A stretch of DNA of 64,000 bases, from positions 1 through 64,000 of the forward strand of contig CAZIYT010000006.1 of NCBI GenBank assembly GCA_964543545.1, written 5' to 3'. This DNA is from UBA4416 sp964543545 (lineage in GTDB: Bacteria > Bacteroidota > Bacteroidia > B-17B0 > Aurantibacillaceae). This document shows positions 37,253 to 44,719 of the stretch, one piece after another. The notes beneath the pieces are model-generated. The model worked only from the letters and a program-made list of their open reading frames with translations. It was not told the origin of the DNA and searched no databases. A program made the position numbers and the translations under genes. How positions within the stretch are numbered: the stretch's first letter is position 1; each line of letters opens with the position of its first letter.

Positions 37253-37299
37253 AAGGTAAAAGTAGGGATAAAAAGCCGATGAAAAAATCGTTAAAAAAC

Positions 37300-37329
37300 T
37301 TGGAGGTGAAAAAATAAGCTATAACTTTG
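37300..37329 (+). promoter_or_regulatory. Promoter 1: TTG-N19-TAACTTTG
   Basis: TTG (37300-37302) is exactly 19 bases from TAACTTTG (37322-37329), an excellent match to the Bacteroidota housekeeping promoter. It lies 21 bases upstream of the ATG at 37351. The -7 box is overlapped by the palindrome at 37324-37340. Confidence 0.8.
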
Positions 37330-37340
37330 TATCGCAAAGT
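37324..37340. promoter_or_regulatory. Operator 1: ACTTTG-N5-CAAAGT
   Basis: Perfect 6-bp inverted repeat with a 5-base spacer, laid over the last six bases of the -7 box. The same palindrome and the following RCTTTTAAA recur at 38499-38524. The winged-helix protein encoded at 38183 is the obvious candidate to bind it. Confidence 0.65.
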
Positions 37341-37350
37341 GCTTTTAAAC

Positions 37351-38034
37351 ATGACGACAGAAGACAGCCAACACCTCGAAGCGATACAGGATATTCGCAA
37401 CATGATGAGAAAATCAACCCGCTTCCTTTCGCTCAGTGGTTTGTCGGGAGTGTTTGCAGGCATATATGCTTTGATAGGTGCTTTTTTGGCTCATCAGTAT
37501 ATTAGCACACACCAGGTTAATTACAGGTACAACTTTTTTTCTGATAGCCGGTCCTGGGACAGATCTTCTGCACAGGCAGGAAACTTTTTTTATGCGTATA
37601 TGATTGCCATAGCAGCCGGTGTTCTGTTCCTGTCTATTGTCACAGCTTATTTCTTTTCGAACCGCAAGGCGAAACGCCAGGGGCAAAGCTTATTTGATCA
37701 CACGGCCCTGAGGGCGCTGGTGAATCTGTGCGTGCCTTTGATGGCCGGCGGCGTTTTTTGCACAGCCTTATTGTACCATGGAACTATTTGTTATATTGCC
37801 CCGGCCATGTTGTTGTTTTATGGTCTGGCTCTGATCAATACCAGCAAATACACCTACGATGATATCCGCTATTTGGGAATATGCCAGATTATCCTTGGCC
37901 TCGTTAATGCCTTTGACCTGGGGCATGGCCTGATCTATTGGGCCATCGGCTTTGGCGTATTGCATATTGCCTATGGTACCAGTATGTGGTTTAAATACGA
38001 GCGGAAAGAAGGAGTGAGGGATGGAAGGGACTAA
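37351..38034 (+). CDS. Membrane protein controlled by the palindromic operator
   Basis: 227 residues from the ATG at 37351; an in-frame TTG at 37327 lies inside the promoter. The N-terminal 40 residues are amphipathic (EDSQHLEAIQDIRNMMRKSTRF). Six hydrophobic segments follow, arranged as three pairs, with short polar loops. The protein ends in a charged tail whose last codons run into a 9-base repeat. I recognise it only as an uncharacterised Bacteroidota membrane protein that is commonly encoded beside a winged-helix regulator. A role in sensing for that regulator is possible but not shown. Confidence 0.65.
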   Translation: MTTEDSQHLEAIQDIRNMMRKSTRFLSLSGLSGVFAGIYALIGAFLAHQYISTHQVNYRYNFFSDSRSWDRSSAQAGNFFYAYMIAIAAGVLFLSIVTAYFFSNRKAKRQGQSLFDHTALRALVNLCVPLMAGGVFCTALLYHGTICYIAPAMLLFYGLALINTSKYTYDDIRYLGICQIILGLVNAFDLGHGLIYWAIGFGVLHIAYGTSMWFKYERKEGVRDGRD

Positions 38035-38080
38035 AGAGACCGGAGAGACGAAAGGGACAGAAGGGACAGAAGGAATGAAG
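38027..38080. repeat. Nine-base tandem repeat, GGGACNRAA type
   Basis: Six consecutive 9-mers: GGGACTAAA, GAGACCGGA, GAGACGAAA, GGGACAGAA, GGGACAGAA and GGAATGAAG. Another GGGACTAAAG occurs at about 38119. The stop codon of the membrane gene lies inside the first unit. Confidence 0.65.
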
Positions 38081-38182
38081 CCCGGTGGCTGAGGCACTCG
38101 AAGCCAAAGGGGTTGAAGGGACTAAAGAAAAGGACGTGGCGGTATATCCTGAGGACCGGCCTTAACCAAAACAGAAGTAAGA

Positions 38183-38479
38183 TTGAAGTACAATATACAT
38201 AATTTAAATAAGGCCTTTGAGAACCGGATCCGCTTAGGGATCATGAGCGTGCTGATGGTGAACGACAGCGTGGACTTCAGCTCCATGAAAGAAACCCTGG
38301 ACCTCACAGACGGGAACCTTGCCAGCCATATTACCGCTTTGGAGAAAGAAGGCTATATCCATGTGAAGAAAGAGTTTGTGGGAAAGAAGCCACTGACAAC
38401 CTATTCGGTGACAAAAGTAGGGATGAAAGCTTTCAACGAGCACCTCGACGCGCTCGAAAAATTGCTCAAAGGACGTTGA
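38183..38479 (+). CDS. Winged-helix transcriptional regulator (HTH_34 type)
   Basis: 98 residues. The start is TTG at 38183, the first start codon in frame; the protein then opens KYNIHNLNKAFENRIRLGIM, as in homologues. Helix-turn-helix residues run through about 30-55 (FSSMKETLDLTDGNLASHIT), followed by a wing with KPLTTYSVTKVG. It resembles the PF13601 winged-helix group, which acts as small dimeric repressors. It lies between two copies of an ACTTTG-N5-CAAAGT palindrome. Inference: it represses both promoters, including its own operon. No ligand-binding domain is visible. Confidence 0.8.
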   Translation: MKYNIHNLNKAFENRIRLGIMSVLMVNDSVDFSSMKETLDLTDGNLASHITALEKEGYIHVKKEFVGKKPLTTYSVTKVGMKAFNEHLDALEKLLKGR

Positions 38480-38490
38480 TCCTTTTTTTT
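38468..38490 (+). terminator. Terminator of the regulator operon
   Basis: Short stem AAAGGA/TCCTTT (38468-38473, 38480-38485) with the regulator's stop codon in the loop, followed by T. It ends transcription before promoter 2, so the Coq4-like operon should have its own control. Confidence 0.5.
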
Positions 38491-38504
38491 GAATTCAAAC
38501 TTTG
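38476..38504 (+). promoter_or_regulatory. Promoter 2: TTG-N18-AAACTTTG
   Basis: TTG (38476-38478) is 18 bases from AAACTTTG (38497-38504), one mismatch from TAnnTTTG. It is 25 bases upstream of the ATG at 38530, and its -7 box is overlapped by operator 2. Confidence 0.6.
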
Positions 38505-38515
38505 AAATACAAAGT
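38499..38515. promoter_or_regulatory. Operator 2: ACTTTG-N5-CAAAGT
   Basis: Same 6-bp inverted repeat and 5-base spacer as operator 1, followed by ACTTTTAAA (operator 1: GCTTTTAAA). It lies across the -7 box of the Coq4-like operon. Confidence 0.65.
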
Positions 38516-38529
38516 ACTTTTAAATTAAT

Positions 38530-39021
38530 ATGAAAACAATTAAGATCTATTATGCCACACAGCACTCGGTGAGAGCGAAGGCGGTTCTGTGGCTCTTGGA
38601 AAAAAGCACACCGCTGCATGCGCTGTTCAATAAGAAGCGGATGGCCTGGAACCTGAAGCCGGACGACTTTTTGAAATTCCGTCCCGGCAGTCTGGGCTAC
38701 ACACTGGGCACCTTTTACAGAAGGGAACAGTTTGACCCGGTAGCCAAAGCCGAACGCCACGATGTGTTTCATGTATTGCTGGGCTACAGCACCGATGTGG
38801 TGGACGAAGCCGCCATGCAATTCTTTTTATGGGGAAATGGAAAGCCTTCCCTGTTCACAGTCGGTACCTGTTTCATCAGTGCCCTGCTGTTTCCCAACCG
38901 GATCGCTTACTTCCTCCGCCATTACCGCAAGGGTGCGCGATCAGCGCCCATCGGCCGCTGGGACTTCAGGCAACTGCTCGCCGAAGACCTCGACGTTTTA
39001 AAAAAAAGCATATTCATCTAA
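38530..39021 (+). CDS. Coq4-like protein A
   Basis: 163 residues, no signal peptide. The metal site of the Coq4 family, HDxxHx11E, is present: His77, Asp78, His81 and Glu93 in RHDVFHVLLGYSTDVVDEA. The earlier FRPGSLGYTLGTFY matches the PxGSLG segment of Coq4. Coq4 acts in ubiquinone synthesis, where it has been tied to removal of the C1 carboxyl group of the ring. Bacteroidota usually make menaquinone, so the substrate here is open. First gene of the operator-2 operon; a small membrane protein gene follows 14 bases later. Confidence 0.7.
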   Translation: MKTIKIYYATQHSVRAKAVLWLLEKSTPLHALFNKKRMAWNLKPDDFLKFRPGSLGYTLGTFYRREQFDPVAKAERHDVFHVLLGYSTDVVDEAAMQFFLWGNGKPSLFTVGTCFISALLFPNRIAYFLRHYRKGARSAPIGRWDFRQLLAEDLDVLKKSIFI

Positions 39022-39035
39022 AACCCCTAACCCTT

Positions 39036-39515
39036 ATGCAAACAACAGAGCTCAAACAGATCCGGAGAATGGTCATGCTATTCATCATTCTTTTAGTATT
39101 AAGCGGCGTCACGGCTTTTCCCCTGATCACCGAAATGAAATTTATGATGGCGCACCTCGATGCCTTCCCTTCCTTTTTTCATCCCTGGATTACCCGCATT
39201 TACGAGTCGGTGATGAGCACGCCCGACGTGGTGCTCTACGGCACCGACTGGCTGGCTTTTGCGCACATCATCATTTCCCTCTTCTTTGTGGGTGTTTACC
39301 TCGATCCCGTCCGGAATAAATTCATCATTGATATCGGCATCGTGGCTTGCTTCGCCATTTTTCCATTAGCCTTTATCTGCGGCCCTATCCGGGGCATTCC
39401 CTTCTACCATCAGCTCATCGATTGCAGCTTTGGCGCCTTAGGGATGATTCCGCTGTTTTATGTGAAACGTAAAATTAATTCGCTGGAAGAAAAAAGAGCT
39501 CTGCAAACAGTATAG
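39036..39515 (+). CDS. Four-helix membrane protein between the Coq4-like genes
   Basis: 159 residues from the ATG at 39036; the longer frame would overlap the Coq4-like gene. About four membrane helices are visible (MVMLFIILLVLSGVTAF, DWLAFAHIIISLFFVGVYL, IDIGIVACFAIFPLAFICG and a last short one). Loops carry YESVMSTPDVVLYGTDW. I recognise no named family. Its place between two Coq4-like genes suggests a shared role, for instance membrane anchoring or a redox or lipid partner; this is inference. Confidence 0.6.
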   Translation: MQTTELKQIRRMVMLFIILLVLSGVTAFPLITEMKFMMAHLDAFPSFFHPWITRIYESVMSTPDVVLYGTDWLAFAHIIISLFFVGVYLDPVRNKFIIDIGIVACFAIFPLAFICGPIRGIPFYHQLIDCSFGALGMIPLFYVKRKINSLEEKRALQTV

Positions 39516-39553
39516 AAAACCTCATTAACATCCATTCATAAAATTACCACGCT

Positions 39554-40093
39554 ATGACACAAACGATAAAATCCCTGTTTCAAAAAGGAGTTGACCTTTT
39601 ATTTCAGCTGCACCTGAAAACCTCCACCTGGGTGGCTAAGCTGATAGGCCCCACGGTCTTTAATTATGGCACATCAGATAAGCGTTGGAACCTGACAACG
39701 GCGGAGCTTCTGAGATTTCCGGAAAACAGCCTGGGAAGGGCGCTGGGGGAGTTCCTGGCAAAGGACGGCCTGGAGCCGCTTGCCGGTGCGGAGTACCACG
39801 ATGTGCAGCATGTGCTCCTGGATTACTCCGTGTCGTTTAAAGATGAAGTGGCCCTGCAGTTCTTTTTGCATGGCAACGGCAAGAGATCCATCGCTTCCGT
39901 GAGTACCATGATTGGCGCCTGGTGTATTCTTCCGACACAATGGAAGTACCTGAGAAGGGCCTATGAGCGGGGAAAGCAGGCGGCGGATATTTCGGCACTC
40001 AACCTGAAAGCCTTGCTAAGCCGCGACCTGATCCAGGTGAAGTGTGAATTATTCCGGAAAGATTATCAAGCAGCCCTGGTATCCTTAGTGTAA
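39554..40093 (+). CDS. Coq4-like protein B
   Basis: 179 residues. The motif HDxxHx11E is again complete: His82, Asp83, His86 and Glu98 in YHDVQHVLLDYSVSFKDEV. FPENSLGRALGEFL matches the family segment before it. It shares the QFFLxGNGK stretch after the motif with protein A, so the two are paralogues, but they are otherwise well diverged. The N-terminal 35 residues are hydrophobic and may touch the membrane. Both paralogues retain every metal ligand, which argues against decay of either copy. Confidence 0.7.
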   Translation: MTQTIKSLFQKGVDLLFQLHLKTSTWVAKLIGPTVFNYGTSDKRWNLTTAELLRFPENSLGRALGEFLAKDGLEPLAGAEYHDVQHVLLDYSVSFKDEVALQFFLHGNGKRSIASVSTMIGAWCILPTQWKYLRRAYERGKQAADISALNLKALLSRDLIQVKCELFRKDYQAALVSLV

Positions 40094-40122
40094 ACCGATT
40101 TTAAAACCCCCCATCAAAACCC

Positions 40123-41580
40123 ATGAAAAAAAATGATTATTTATTGCTGGTAGCCGCTGGCGCTTACAGCTTTTTGTTTTACAGGCAGACAGCCGGGCTT
40201 AACTATTTGTTATTCACGCTCATCTTCGTAGCCGTGCTGGTATTGAAAAACACAAAACTGCTCCGCAGCAAAAAGTGGCTCTGGTCGGCATTGCTTTGCC
40301 TGGTGAGTGCGGTATCGGTAGTGGTGCATTCGAGCGACCTGAGTATTCTGGCCAACATTTTCAGCTTGCTGCTCTTATCGGCTTTCTCGGTCAATGTTGT
40401 TACTTCCTCGCTCTTTTCGTTTTTATTCGGCTGTTATTCCGTGCTGTCATCGCTCATCTACATTGTGCTCGACTCGGTGCAGCGCTGGCAGGGCAGCGAG
40501 GAGAAGCAATCCGGGAAGAGCGGCATCAAAGTGTTTGTGACCTTCCTGGCCCTTTTGCTGAGCATTTTGTTCTTTAATCTATACAAGAGATCTAATCCCT
40601 TATTCGCAGAAAATACAAAATGGCTCAATTTCGATTTCATCAGCGGGGCCTGGATCGTGTTTACCATGGGAGGATTCCTCGTTACTTACGGCTTATTCTA
40701 TTCCCGGACGATCGGCCTGGTGGAGCGCTGGGAAAACCAGATCCCTTTGGCGAATGCCCTTGCCGAAGTCAATGAAAAACATGAAAAGCGTTATGAAACG
40801 GAGCGTTACGGAGGCTTGCTCCTGTTCATCCTTTTAAACCTGATGCTCGTGATCCTGAATGCAGGCGATATCCAAACCCTGTATTTCAACGGGGGTCTGC
40901 CTGCCAATATTTCCCACTCCGATTTTGTGCATCATGGTGTCGGAATTCTCATCCTGTCTATTCTCATCGCTACCGGCCTCATTATGTACCTGAGTCGCCG
41001 GGAATTCGACGGGGTAAAAAACAATAAGGTCCTGATGGCATTTGTTTACCTGTGGATTTTTCAGAATATCATCATGCTTTCCTCAACGGTCTTCCGTAAC
41101 CAAATTTATATTCATGAGTATAATTTTACCTACAAGCGCATCGGTGTATACGTATGGCTGCTGCTGGCCATGTGCGGCCTGTGCATCATGTTCTGGAAGA
41201 TTCATAAAAAGCGGACGAACTGGTACCTGGTGAGAACCAACGTTGCTCTTTGGTTTTCTGTGCTTGTCATTTCAGGCTGTGTGAACTGGGATAAGCTGAT
41301 CACAAACTACAACCTGAATAATAAAGCGTTGGCCAATGTCGATTTTTATTACCTGTTTAGTTTGTCGGAGGCGAATATTCCGGAGCTGATCGCGGTAACG
41401 AAGCGCCCTGAATTTTCAACGCTCAATATAAAGCTTCAGGAGTACACCCTGTATCATACCCAAACGTACAGCAGGCTACTCAATGACAAAATCTACGCTT
41501 ACCTGTCGAATTATAAATCCGATTGGCGGAGTTTTGATCTGAGGAATAAGGAGATTTTGGAAAGTATTTATCACAAGTGA
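40123..41580 (+). CDS. DUF4173 membrane protein
   Basis: 485 residues with about ten membrane helices. The C-terminal half has the DUF4173 pattern HHGVGILILSILIATGLIMYL, YLWIFQNIIMLSSTVFRNQIYI and YKRIGVYVWLLLAMCGLCIM, then a soluble tail with LRNKEILESIYH. The function of DUF4173 is unknown. It is 29 bases downstream of Coq4-like B and probably last in the operator-2 operon. A cofactor or lipid transport role would fit but is not shown. Confidence 0.8.
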   Translation: MKKNDYLLLVAAGAYSFLFYRQTAGLNYLLFTLIFVAVLVLKNTKLLRSKKWLWSALLCLVSAVSVVVHSSDLSILANIFSLLLLSAFSVNVVTSSLFSFLFGCYSVLSSLIYIVLDSVQRWQGSEEKQSGKSGIKVFVTFLALLLSILFFNLYKRSNPLFAENTKWLNFDFISGAWIVFTMGGFLVTYGLFYSRTIGLVERWENQIPLANALAEVNEKHEKRYETERYGGLLLFILLNLMLVILNAGDIQTLYFNGGLPANISHSDFVHHGVGILILSILIATGLIMYLSRREFDGVKNNKVLMAFVYLWIFQNIIMLSSTVFRNQIYIHEYNFTYKRIGVYVWLLLAMCGLCIMFWKIHKKRTNWYLVRTNVALWFSVLVISGCVNWDKLITNYNLNNKALANVDFYYLFSLSEANIPELIAVTKRPEFSTLNIKLQEYTLYHTQTYSRLLNDKIYAYLSNYKSDWRSFDLRNKEILESIYHK

Positions 41581-41709
41581 TCACAATATTAGATTGACAC
41601 CTATTAGCCAAATGGCGGGTATTTTTCACAGGAAATAAACCGATTGCTTATCACAGTAATTTTTTTAAATTTAGTAAGTTGTTAGGATTCACTTAAAAAG
41701 CATATCACG

Positions 41710-42699
41710 ATGAAAACACTATTTGCAGTGGGCTTTGCAAGCCTTTACGGACTGATCGTCAGGCTCCTGTTTGGCTTCATGGAAGACTTTATGGGAATAA
41801 TGAGCATTACTTTTTTGGTGCTGGTCCCCATCTTCATTGGTTTTCTGACGGTGATCCTGATTCCCAGAGTGTCTAACGGTGCCGCTGCTTTTTTTCTTCC
41901 CTGGCTCACCAGCCTGGTGATTCTGTTCGTTACCATCGCATTGAGTATCGAAGGAGCGATTTGCTGGATCATGGTGTTTCCTTTTTTCGCTATCCTGGCC
42001 GGTATCGGAGGCTCTATCGCTTACAGCATCAAAAAGCGGAATGCCAGAAACAAAGACCTTGATAAAAACGATTGGGGAAAACCGAACACTTTAAATGTTT
42101 CTGCGCTTTTCTTTGTGCCCGCATTGCTGGGTTACCTCGAAGGCGAGCGCACCCTGGTGCCTGTAGAGTATACGATTACGAAACAGATGGTGATCGCGGC
42201 GGCGCCGGCAGAGGTGTGGAGCCAGCTCACACACATCAACGAGTTGAAAGAATCGGAAAGGCAGGGCTCTTTTTCAAATTGGATGGGATTCCCGAGGCAC
42301 CTGCGAACGGTTGCCGATACCTTTGCTGTGGGCGGAACACGCTTTGCGGTGTATGAAAAGGGCCTGTATTTCAAAGAAACCATCTCGGAGTATGTACCGG
42401 GCAAACGGATGGTGCTGGCGATTAAAACCGATCCGGATAACATTCCGCCAACCGTGATGGACGAGCATATCCTCATCGGCGGAAAGCACCTCGATATCCT
42501 GAAAGATGAATACAGCCTCGAGCAATTGCCGGATGGAAGCAGCCGCCTGAGCCTGTCGAGCCGCTTTCGCATCAATACGCCACTCAACTGGTATGCCGGT
42601 CTTTGGGCTGCTTACCTCATGTCTGACATCCTGGTGGGAGAGCTGGAGCTGGTGAAAGCCCGCACGACTGAAGCTGTACAGAAACACTCACAAGATTAA
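41710..42699 (+). CDS. Membrane protein with C-terminal SRPBCC domain
   Basis: 329 residues. Four hydrophobic segments fill about the first 105 residues. After a charged linker comes another short hydrophobic stretch (VSALFFVPALLGYLEG). A soluble SRPBCC domain follows (about 155-320; ITKQMVIAAAPAEVWSQLTHI, YEKGLYFKETISEYVPGKRM). The domain is a lipid- or polyketide-binding fold; joined to a membrane part it may handle membrane lipids. A TAAATTTA box about 40 bases upstream is a weak promoter candidate. It is probably separate from the DUF4173 operon. Confidence 0.65.
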   Translation: MKTLFAVGFASLYGLIVRLLFGFMEDFMGIMSITFLVLVPIFIGFLTVILIPRVSNGAAAFFLPWLTSLVILFVTIALSIEGAICWIMVFPFFAILAGIGGSIAYSIKKRNARNKDLDKNDWGKPNTLNVSALFFVPALLGYLEGERTLVPVEYTITKQMVIAAAPAEVWSQLTHINELKESERQGSFSNWMGFPRHLRTVADTFAVGGTRFAVYEKGLYFKETISEYVPGKRMVLAIKTDPDNIPPTVMDEHILIGGKHLDILKDEYSLEQLPDGSSRLSLSSRFRINTPLNWYAGLWAAYLMSDILVGELELVKARTTEAVQKHSQD

Positions 42700-42729
42700 G
42701 AACGTTTTATTTTCTGTTAGATTGTAATC

Positions 42730-43278
42730 ATGCCAACCAGCCACACGCTTCCCAAAAAGCAAAGCCTGACGAAAAGCCCGCGAAGCTTTTTCAGGTATTA
42801 CCTGTCCCTGATCCTCTTGTTTATGCCTGCCGTCCTGTTTGCCATCTTGCTGTTCATTTTTAAAGGCGAAGGCAAGCTACAGATGGAATCAGCATTCCCT
42901 TATGTTCCCTGGCAATTTTTGGTAATTGCGATGTCTGGTGCCATTGCTACCATTGGCGGGGTGCTCGACTGGCGCTTTCACCGTGATCCGCTCAATATGA
43001 AGATCCCTAAGAAGGAACGAGATGCGGAGGCGGCGGCTTTAGGGCTGGGTGGACTTCCCATGTTTATCGTGATGTGGCTGGCCATGATGAGTTTCAAACC
43101 GAATCTCTACCTGATCCCTGTAGTGCTGATCCTGATCTATACCGTGGTAGCTATCAGCTACGATGAGTTTGTCTTTCATATCAAACGTTGCGGGCCTAAG
43201 GAGAACCGGTATCACCGCATGCTGGTATTCGGGAACGGAATTGCCTGGCTGGCCTGGTTTCATTTTATTTTTTGCTAA
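42730..43278 (+). CDS. Membrane protein of unknown function
   Basis: 182 residues with about five hydrophobic segments (YLSLILLFMPAVLFAILLFIF, WQFLVIAMSGAIATIGGVL, MFIVMWLAMMSF, LYLIPVVLILIYTVVA and FGNGIAWLAWFHFIF). A charged loop, DWRFHRDPLNMKIPKKERDAE, lies on one side. I recognise no family. The stop overlaps the next ATG (TAATG), so translation is probably coupled. It is the first gene of a trio with another membrane protein and a metallophosphoesterase. Confidence 0.6.
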   Translation: MPTSHTLPKKQSLTKSPRSFFRYYLSLILLFMPAVLFAILLFIFKGEGKLQMESAFPYVPWQFLVIAMSGAIATIGGVLDWRFHRDPLNMKIPKKERDAEAAALGLGGLPMFIVMWLAMMSFKPNLYLIPVVLILIYTVVAISYDEFVFHIKRCGPKENRYHRMLVFGNGIAWLAWFHFIFC

Positions 43279-43805
43279 TGGAATTGAAAGACCTGATCCA
43301 TCAAAGCTCCCTGTACTATGAAAAGAATGCACGCAGGATAGAGAGGCCATTCTCATGGGACGTTTTCCGGCAGGGAGGAGAATGGATGCGTGCCTGGCTT
43401 GTGGAATGGGATCCCCTGAGAAAATGGAACACTGAGGCTATTGCTTTTAATACATATGGTTGGTTCAAATACCTGATCTCTTTGACAGCCTTCCTGGGTT
43501 CTGCATATGCGTTTTATGTCTTCAATCCCTGGCTGCTGCCTTTGTCGCTGATCGTGTTCTATATCGTGGAAGTTCATTTCTTATTCCTGTTCCCATTGCT
43601 GATTGATGGCGTTAAGAATCCTCTATGGCAAAGCATGGTTATTACTCACCGGGTAGGTTTATGGCGTGTATTGACAAAAGTGATTCCCATCGGAATCTTT
43701 ATGGTATTGGGCTTGTTTCATCTTTCCGATCCTTTCCGCAATTGGTATAAGGGCTGCCTGGCCGTATTAATCTGGTATCAGCACGATGTTAGAAACAGGA
43801 TATAA
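43278..43805 (+). CDS. Membrane protein of unknown function, coupled to neighbours
   Basis: 175 residues from the ATG at 43278, which shares a base with the stop of the preceding gene. The N-terminal half is soluble (RRIERPFSWDVFRQGGEWMRAW), followed by two long helices (FLGSAYAFYVFNPWLLPLSL, IVEVHFLFLFPLLI) and a third near the end. No family is recognised. Its last 20 bases overlap the start of the metallophosphoesterase gene. The pattern suggests a protein made in fixed ratio with its neighbours. Confidence 0.6.
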   Translation: MELKDLIHQSSLYYEKNARRIERPFSWDVFRQGGEWMRAWLVEWDPLRKWNTEAIAFNTYGWFKYLISLTAFLGSAYAFYVFNPWLLPLSLIVFYIVEVHFLFLFPLLIDGVKNPLWQSMVITHRVGLWRVLTKVIPIGIFMVLGLFHLSDPFRNWYKGCLAVLIWYQHDVRNRI

Positions 43806-44490
43806 CAGTCGCTTCGAAGTGCGCATGGAGCGTGTGCCCTGTGCGGTTGCTTCCAGGATCAGGATCGCGTACCTCTCCGACCTGCATTTTACCAGGCGCA
43901 GTGAAGAGATGTCTGCCAGGCTTGCGGAAGAAGTGAAGAGGCTAAAGCCTGATCTGGTATTGCTTGGCGGGGATTATGCCGATACACATGCCGGCCTGAT
44001 GCACCTGGATCACTTATTGCAAAAGGTTTCGGGAGTAGCACCCATCCTGGCTATTGCCGGTAACCACGATCGTTTTTTCGGAATGAAAACCGTACGGGAA
44101 ACAATGGAGAAACACCGGGTGCAATGGATAGAAGGCGCTTCGATGGATCTGGATCTGAAAGGAACAAACATCCGTATTGATGGAAACACAGCCATTGAAC
44201 GAAATTCCGGCGAGGCTATTCGTGTGTTATGCCTGCATAAGCCGCTTGATCCTGAAAAGCTCCGGACAAGCTACCACCTGGCATTGGCAGGGCATCTGCA
44301 TGGCAGCCAGTGTGTGCTCTGGCAAAACGACAAAGGTCTTTTTCCGGGAAGGTTGTTTTACAAATGGAACCGGCTGAGGGCGAAGATCGGCGATTGCCAT
44401 TATTACATCAGCAGGGGACTCGGCGATACGCTGCCGTTTCGCTACAACTGCCCGAAGGAATTCATTGTTGTTGATCTTGACCCAAATTAA
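43786..44490 (+). CDS. Calcineurin-like metallophosphoesterase
   Basis: 234 residues with every metal-site motif: SDLH (Asp32, His34), GGD (61-63), GNHD (92-95), His151 and GHLHG (169-173). Two metal ions would be held by these residues to hydrolyse a phosphoester or pyrophosphate. The ATG at 43786 lies 20 bases inside the preceding gene, so translation is probably coupled. Substrate unknown; LpxH/LpxG-like lipid substrates are one option given the two membrane neighbours. Confidence 0.85.
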   Translation: MLETGYNSRFEVRMERVPCAVASRIRIAYLSDLHFTRRSEEMSARLAEEVKRLKPDLVLLGGDYADTHAGLMHLDHLLQKVSGVAPILAIAGNHDRFFGMKTVRETMEKHRVQWIEGASMDLDLKGTNIRIDGNTAIERNSGEAIRVLCLHKPLDPEKLRTSYHLALAGHLHGSQCVLWQNDKGLFPGRLFYKWNRLRAKIGDCHYYISRGLGDTLPFRYNCPKEFIVVDLDPN

Positions 44491-44525
44491 CAGCAATACT
44501 GATAGGATCTTCTCCTTGTGCTGTC

Positions 44526-44543
44526 ATCACGACAAGTCGTGAT
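44526..44543. repeat. CGACAWGTCG palindrome, copy 2
   Basis: ATCACGAC-AA-GTCGTGAT is a perfect 8-bp inverted repeat with a 2-base loop. It lies in the gap before DUF1361. It is related to copies at 18178 and 45447. Confidence 0.55.
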
Positions 44544-44623
44544 CGTGATGCCGAAGTATGTCTTACAGTTCTGCTGTCACAATGCATCTTAATGTCGAAG
44601 CCTGGTTTAAAAAAAGAAAAAGG

Positions 44624-44704
44624 AACCATATAAGACATATAAGTGCATTTAAGAAAGAGCAAAACTATACTATACTTATATGAACTTCTATGTCTTATAT
44701 GGTT
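44624..44704. repeat. Inverted repeat with dispersed element copy 2
   Basis: AACCATATAAGACATA (44624-44639) and TATGTCTTATATGGTT (44689-44704) are perfect 16-bp inverted copies with 49 bases between. The part from 44649 (TTAAGAAAGAGCA) to 44704 matches the element at 36747-36816 at both ends. It ends 15 bases before the DUF1361 start. Confidence 0.6.
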
Positions 44705-44719
44705 AAAAAAAAAACACGT

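Noticed and set aside
37327..37350. TTG start adding eight residues to the membrane gene
   Set aside because: It lies inside the -7 box and operator, so it would not be transcribed from this promoter.
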